From Amaranthus tricolor (taxonomy: Eukaryota > Streptophyta > Magnoliopsida > Caryophyllales > Amaranthaceae), in NCBI RefSeq assembly GCF_026212465.1, contig NC_080048.1:34558422-34622421 (forward strand): 64,000 nucleotides of DNA, written 5' to 3'. Shown here piece by piece: positions 58,801 through 64,000 of this stretch; the first letter of the stretch is position 1; every line of letters begins with the position of its first letter. The translations under genes were made by a program, and so were the position numbers. The notes beneath the pieces are model-generated. The model ran no database searches and had not been told where the DNA came from. It was given only the letters and a program-made list of their open reading frames with translations.

Positions 58801-59317
58801 TGGTTCAACAACCTATTTTACCAAATACCCCCATTGAGAATAACAAGTTCTAACAGATAATCCATCAAGAAAAAAAATTAGGTTTCCACCACAAAGCAAA
58901 ATTGTTCCTTTTCCTATCCTACACCTGATTGTGGTTCCAAACAACCCATTCCCATTACACTTACACCAATAAAAACACCCAAATGTCAAACTAAAAGAGT
59001 CTCAAATGCAAACATAAAATTATCAATCACACACTACAATCTACATAGTATAGTTCCTCCCTTTTTTACTAAAAAAGTATGAAATACAATTTAATAAAAT
59101 TGTGTTACAATGATTTGTTCAATAAAGAAAACTTACCACATTCAAGCAAAAAATAAACGAGCAAAACCCAAGATTTTGTCACAACATTCAAAATTCAAAC
59201 AACATTGTTTCCAGGAAGGCCCGGATCACAAAGCCCTGAAATCCTGGAACCCATTACAAAAATTACCAAATAAATTCCACCCACTACAAAAAAAGGGATC
59301 GAGAAGATAAAATTTAC
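55834..59317 (-). other. Probable first intron of the DUF4050 transcript
   Basis: If the leader exon at 59318-59535 belongs to this gene, a roughly 3.5-kb intron (or introns around a small start-codon exon) lies here. It contains a MITE at 58657-58831 and an element end near 57930-58045 (AACGGGTTTAACGGGTCTGA, ATTCGGGTTGGCAGATGGGG). No coding frame is convincing. Confidence 0.5.
58657..58831. mobile_element. MITE with GGGTGTTTGGCAAA ends
   Basis: It starts TGGGTGTTTGGCAAAGG and ends TTTTACCAAATACCCCC. Flanks are CATTG on both sides (58652-58656 and 58832-58836). At 175 bp, its ends and 5-bp duplication match the element at 14755-15048. Confidence 0.72.
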
Positions 59318-59568
59318 CTTGTGGAATTGGAACTGTGAGATCAGCTATAAAGCCTTTCCTAGAATTAATTAGAGCACCTTGTTAAGAAAGATTTAGGAAT
59401 GAAATGCAGAACCTTGCTGTTCCTCCCTTTTTCTTTCTCTTTATCTTCTTTCAAGTGAATTGCTTATGGATGAAGAGTGAAAAAGAGAAAAGAGAGAAAT
59501 CCAGAAAACGGCGACAAACTTGAATAAAGAAGCAAAATGAAAACAAGGATAGTGTGGGTTATTTATAG
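59318..59568 (-). promoter_or_regulatory. Probable promoter and untranslated leader exon of the DUF4050 gene
   Basis: On the minus strand CTATAAATAA (59568-59559) is a good TATA box. A pyrimidine-rich leader follows (TCTCTCTTTTCTCTTTTTC) with no ATG in its right part. It ends with a donor CCACAAG/GTAAAT at 59317. There is no other minus-strand gene between here and 55833, so it is assigned by position. Confidence 0.55.
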
Positions 59569-59599
59569 TGCGTGATTGTGGGCCCAATTAGGTGTCAAG

Positions 59600-59878
59600 C
59601 ACTTTTCAACATTGCGCTACTCCACCTCACAAATGTGAGAATAAAACGGTTTTTGGAGGCACATAAATTTGAAGAAAAATTATTTAGAATAATTTAATTT
59701 ATTATTAATATTAATATAATATTTATAATTTTTTATTAATTATAAATAATTTTAATTTAAAGTCACTTGTTAATGAATATTGTTATCCAAATGCTAATTG
59801 ATTTTTTGCATGTTAATTGCAACATAAAAAAATAAAATTAAAATGTTAAAATATTAAAAAATAATAGTTAAAATTAAA
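59600..59878. other. AT-rich gene-free stretch
   Basis: Nothing recognised beyond AT-rich sequence with ATTAATATTAATATAAT-type simple repeats. Confidence 0.6.
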
Positions 59879-59879
59879 A

Positions 59880-60382
59880 CGGAAATTTCACGTGGTAATC
59901 CTGAGGTTTTGGGTTTTCCACGTAGTAACTAAAACTTTTAAAAAATTCACGCAGTAACCCTGAAATTTACCAAATTGTTCCACCGTAACCTATTTGTACA
60001 TAAAACGTTAGCAAATATTAATTTCAAAGCTTTAAGACTATTGTGCGCCTATTTATACGATTCATCATTTCAAATGCCATCAGTTTCAACCTTTTCCCCC
60101 AAAACAAAACCTTAACTCCACTATCTTTGGATTTTGTGGGGAAAAATATATTTGGATGAACGATGGTAAAGTTAGGGTTTATGTTTTGGGGAAAAGATTG
60201 AAATTGATGGTATTTGAAATGGTAAATCGCATATATAGGCGTACAACAGCCTAAAAGCTTCGAAATTAACGTTTGCTAACGTTTTATATGCAAAAAAGTC
60301 ACAGTGGAACAATTTGGTAAATCTCAAGGTTACCGCATGGATTTTTTTAAAGTTCTAGTTACCACGACCGTGTGGAATTTCC
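59880..60382. mobile_element. Fold-back MITE with GGAAA/TTTCC ends and 10-bp duplication
   Basis: Arms of about 220 bp are inverted copies. The left arm begins CGGAAATTTCACGTGGTAAT and the right arm ends TTACCACGACCGTGTGGAATTTCC. Inner parts pair as well (CATTTCAAATGCCATCA against TGATGGTATTTGAAATG). Flanks are AAAATTAAAA on both sides (59870-59879 and 60383-60392). Termini and duplication length match the element at 13060-13388, suggesting one Mutator-like family. Confidence 0.85.
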
Positions 60383-60716
60383 AAAATTAAAAAAATAAAC
60401 TTATTTGATTTCTCTTACTAATTTTTCTATTTTTTTTATAGTTTACATTTTTATTATTATTTTTTTTACCCGAAATGACTTGTTCTATATATAAGAGTTT
60501 ATCTTGATGCATTCTTAGCAATCACCCCTCAAAGTTGGAATTATTCATGCTTAATCTAAAATTAATATTATTATAGGGAAATTAGTAGAAGATTTGATTA
60601 TTTTGATTAAATTTTCCCTATTTAAAATATTTTAAATTTTTTAACTTATCACTTATAACATTGCAAATTACATTCTATTATTTTTTAGTAATTGTCTCTA
60701 TATTTGTACTTCCATG
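60383..60716. other. Gene-free stretch
   Basis: AT-rich. A hairpin-like ATTATTCATGCTTAATCTAA and GGGAAATTAGTAG region near 60540-60610 recalls the MITE fragments at 26.7 and 29.8 kb. Confidence 0.45.
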
Positions 60717-61694
60717 TAGAGCTGTTCAAAAATGACCCAACCCGAAAATTCGATCCGAAACCGAAAGTAAACCGACCCGAAAATGTGTTCCTTTTTTAGG
60801 TTTATCGAACCGACTCGAAGCTATACCCGGACCGGTTGACAACCGAAAATGGGAAAATTGAACCTGAGCTGTAACCGATTTTTCTAACCGACACATAACC
60901 GTTAACCGAGATCACCCGAACCTAATAATGATCGACCCCAGTCATATCCGACCCGAATCATGCTCAAAACCGAACTTGATCCGGCTAAAACCGACTTAAC
61001 CCGAACGAAGTTTAGATCGAACTGCTGTAAACCTGAACCAATTTTTTACATAGAAGTATGATTGACTCATATTCAATCATCTATTAGTTATTCTAATAAA
61101 GTCATAAATATCTTAATAAAATAAATTTTATAAATACATGGTTTCATATATTTAGAGTTAATAATCAATGGTCAATGTTTATTTAACTACTTTAAATCGA
61201 GTTAGATGAAAATTGATAGAACTTTATAATTTTAATTTCCGGTCAAACAAGTAAAAATAACAATGTAATAATGGTCACTAAATGATTTGCATTTTCACTA
61301 TTTTGCTTTAAGTAAAGGAACCTTATCATCAATTAAAAAATGACTAATAACTTAATATGATATTGATTCAATCAATAGTAATTAGTAATTCGCAATTCGT
61401 AGCCGAATTCTACTTGAAAAATACCCGAACCCGATCTGTACCTGGTAAAACCGAACCAATTATTAACCGATGACAACGCGAGACCGATTGAAACTCGACA
61501 CGAACTTTAACCGACACCGACCTGATGCTAACCCGATAGTTCGAATAACCGATCTTCAACTGAACGGTGACTAACCAACCCGACCCGAGTATGACCCGTC
61601 GCAACACGCATTCGAAATATAACCGATCCGAAATACAACCGAATCGAATGACACCCGTCCGAAACTGACCCGATCACCCGAATGAACACCTCTA
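60717..61694. mobile_element. Non-autonomous hAT element with CCGAACC-rich subterminal zones
   Basis: It starts TAGAGCTGTTCA and ends TGAACACCTCTA. It is flanked by a perfect 8-bp duplication CTTCCATG (60709-60716 and 61695-61702). At 978 bp it has no coding capacity. Both ends (60735-61040 and 61390-61680) are crowded with ACCCGA, CCGAACC and ACCGAC motifs in the same orientation. The motif type recalls the ends of the hAT element at 35215-38798. Confidence 0.88.
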
Positions 61695-61702
61695 CTTCCA
61701 TG

Positions 61703-62319
61703 TACCATTTTTAACTATGAAATTTGATTATACTCCCTCCTATTCACCTTAAGAGTCCCATTTGACTTTTCACAGATTTTAAGGAGAGTCAAAAGTGGGA
61801 CCCTAAGGGTAGGAAAAAGAGTGGTATTATGGGTTTTTAATGTAAGAGAGGAAAATTAGTATGGATAATGGAGGATATAATTGAAAATAGAATAAAGCTA
61901 TTAAGGGCATAAAAGTCAACAATCCATACCAAAAATAGAAATGAGACAATTAAGATGACTTGACTATAAAAAGAAATAAGACACATAAGCTGAATAAGAG
62001 GGAGTATTACAATTTGATTTGGCATTTTTCCATTAAATTCTTTATTTCCTTCTGAATTTCATCCAATGAAAAAAGTAAAAAATGAGTTGAATAAGAAGTA
62101 CATTATGGAAGCTAATGGCGGCTGTTTAATGACATGAAAGATTATTGTAATGAATTCAAAAAGAAACAAAATAATGTTCTTTATTTTAGACTATCGTTAT
62201 GGTGGATTCTATTAATATTACTTTTTATATAAAATTCGCAACTATGAAAAAGAAATATACAAAGTATTTTTTGATACACATTTATTTTCTTTAAGAACTT
62301 AAAATGGGTCTTTTAGGAT
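61703..62319. other. Gene-free stretch
   Basis: Contains a probable small MITE at about 61733-62007: CTCCCTCCTATTCACCTTAA at the left and GCTGAATAAGAGGGAGTA at the right form ends that pair loosely. The rest is AT-rich. Confidence 0.4.
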
Positions 62320-62560
62320 GTAAAGTAGTAGTCTAGTATGTATTTTAATTTTAAAATATAAAGCAGGTGAATGAGAGACTGAGAATAAGAGCATGTGTTT
62401 TAACCATTTAAACTAAGTATTTTTGAATATTAAAGTAGGTGTTATAATCATTTAAAATATGTTTTTTAAGTAATAAAGTATGTGCTTTATATATTTAAAG
62501 TAGTATTTTAATTTTAGAATATAAAGTAGGTGAACTTAAGTTGGATCTTTATACATAGTC
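62320..62560. repeat. Half-copy of the tandem arms seen at 30.1-31.0 kb
   Basis: Degenerate units of AAAGTAGGTGTTATAATCATTT and TAAAGTATGTGCTTTATATA type repeat about every 30-40 bp. They match the left arm of the fold-back element at 29890-31460 in composition and motif. No opposing arm is seen. Confidence 0.5.
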
Positions 62561-62639
62561 ATATCTTATTGGTTTTCCTCACTCCTCCATTACTTTGAAA
62601 TATAGACCCAAAATATTAAAAACATCCGTTTAGATTGAG

Positions 62640-63200
62640 TTTTTTCTCTTATAGCTCTATTGTGCCTTGCGTTATCTCATTAGTGTTAAAATTACATTTC
62701 ATGTACTATGTCTTACTCTGACTTAATTTGAAGCCTTGTAACTCTAACTCGTGTCTCCATTATTCTAACTTAGCCTTTACCCCCTTCCTTGTCTCATCTA
62801 CCAAGCACTATGTCATCAACAAACAACATGCACCATTATACAAAGGCACGTCTCCTTGTATCAATCGAGTTATCTCATCTAGGATCACAGCAAAGGGACT
62901 TAAGGTCGACCCTTGATGAAGGCCAATTGTGATTAGAAAATCATATATTGTCTCTCTACAAGTCCCAACATTTGTCTTCAGATCTCGACGCATATCTAAT
63001 ACTATATTAATATATTTTTCGGAATTTCTTTCTTTGTCATTGCATACCAAACTACTTATCTTAGTACCTTATCGTATGCTTTTCTAAGTCAACAAAAATC
63101 ATATATAAATTTATTTAATTACTAGTTCATTAGTACTCTATTATTTGTCTAATAAAATGAATTGTTTTCCTTGCATATCTTACCGATATAAATCCAAAAT
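62640..63200 (-). pseudogene. LINE reverse-transcriptase remnant
   Basis: On the minus strand, broken frames read KAYDKVLR-like (near 63090), then YINIVLDMRRDLKTNVGTCR, ITIGLHQGSTLSPFAVILDE, ITRLIQGDVP, and later WRHELELQGFKLSQSKT (near 62760-62710). These are the palm region of plant LINE reverse transcriptase. The FADD active site is damaged and several stops are present. The 63204-63413 region may be a further decayed part. Confidence 0.75.
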
Positions 63201-63605
63201 GATCTAAAACATTAGTAATAAATTCTTACAATTTCTTATGTTCATAGGACTAGAGTTCATCACACCATTCAACATATGAAGTTTTGTATGAATTTTCCTT
63301 GGTATCTTGTAAATGAAACTCTTTAATATCCTATTGAACATATTTGGTCTCTTTGTATAAATGCATCGAACAGCATAATTAATAATTTTTACACAATATT
63401 TTCCTTTCAACATTGCATTATCAATAATTTTTCAATAATTTCTCCTCTTTTAAAAAAGCATTTCACTTTCAAAGATTTTCTTTCACATATGTATATATCC
63501 ACTTAAACATCGGAGAAATTAATAGACGAAAGAGGAACGAAAATAATTTGATTCTTTAATAAGAAAATTTTTCTTAGAAAATTCACAGAAACATCAATTA
63601 AATTA

Positions 63606-64000
63606 GGGAAAAATATCATAAAGTACTTAATAAATTTTTTTTTTCCAAAAAGTACCTAATAAAAAAAATTTTGTCAAAAAATATCTAACAAAATTTTTTC
63701 TTTTCCAAAAAGTACTAAATTAACGTTTTCATTCAGTTAACCGTCAAATATAACGATTGACTATTCAAAATCAAAAATTCTTGTTCCTCATCTTCAATTA
63801 CTTTTTTCAATTCAATTTCATCACTTTTTCTTCCTCTACTTTTCACTCAAAATCAAAATTAAATTGAAAAAAAAATTGAAAACGAGGAAGAAGAATTTTT
63901 GATTTTGACAAGTCAACTATTTTATTTGACTGTCAACTGAATGAAAACATTACTTTATACTCTTTGGAAAAGAAAAAATTTTATTAGGTATTTTTTGGCA
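63606..64000. mobile_element. Fold-back MITE cut by the window end
   Basis: From GGGAAAAATATCATAAAGTA the left arm (63606-63800) pairs with 63880-64000: TTTTCATTCAGTTAACCGTC against GACTGTCAACTGAATGAAAA, and TGTCAAAAAATATCTAACAA against the last bases. The right end lies outside the window. GGGAAA-type termini suggest the same group as 13060-13388 and 59880-60382. Confidence 0.7.

Overview
The window is a nuclear segment of a flowering plant, a dicot by its gene set. It is AT-rich, with sparse split genes, GT-AG introns, plastid-targeted and stomatal proteins, and dense plant transposons. Repeats built on the palindrome GAGACGGTCTC make me suspect Caryophyllales (amaranth, spinach or beet group), but that is a guess. 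I see no bacterial genes, CRISPR array, rRNA or convincing tRNA gene.

Six host genes are supported. (1) An MFS / nodulin-like transporter on the + strand at 13718-20542 has two exons and a 5-kb intron. (2) A FAR1-related (FRS) protein lies on the - strand at 22388-24646. (3) A small, probably plastid membrane protein lies on the + strand at 26247-27992 in two exons. (4) A CUE-domain protein lies on the - strand at 29485-34713; it has four exons that join in frame to 265 aa, with a 3.5-kb intron full of repeats. (5) A TOO MANY MOUTHS (TMM) orthologue lies on the - strand at 46728-48212 as a single exon. (6) A DUF4050-family gene lies on the - strand at 51440-55833, with a likely leader exon and TATA box near 59.3-59.6 kb. 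Its introns hold a decayed Ty1/copia element, one intron seems to use a GC donor, and its first recognised coding exon carries a frame break.

Most of the rest is transposon. A CACTA element fills 1301-7499 (3-bp target duplication, tsd, TGT). It carries a TNP2-like frame that runs into a Ulp1/C48 protease-like tail, 0.94 kb of (TA)n and a 169-bp tandem repeat. A 2.6-kb solo LTR lies at 8313-10917 (tsd GCATG). Two unrelated hAT elements sit about 200 bp apart: 35215-38798 (old, inactivated) and 39018-42628 (tsd GATTAGCT, one premature stop). A non-autonomous hAT lies at 60717-61694 (tsd CTTCCATG), and a LINE reverse-transcriptase remnant at 62640-63200. There are also several MITE families.

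The most unusual pattern is a group of large fold-back elements (about 15.69-16.43, 29.89-31.46 and 43.62-45.61 kb, with fragments elsewhere). Their outer ends share a GAGACCGTCTTT-like sequence. Their arms are built from short tandem units that differ between elements and flip orientation at the centre. The host genes look functionally unrelated and do not form a cluster. All coordinates and reading frames were worked out by eye.
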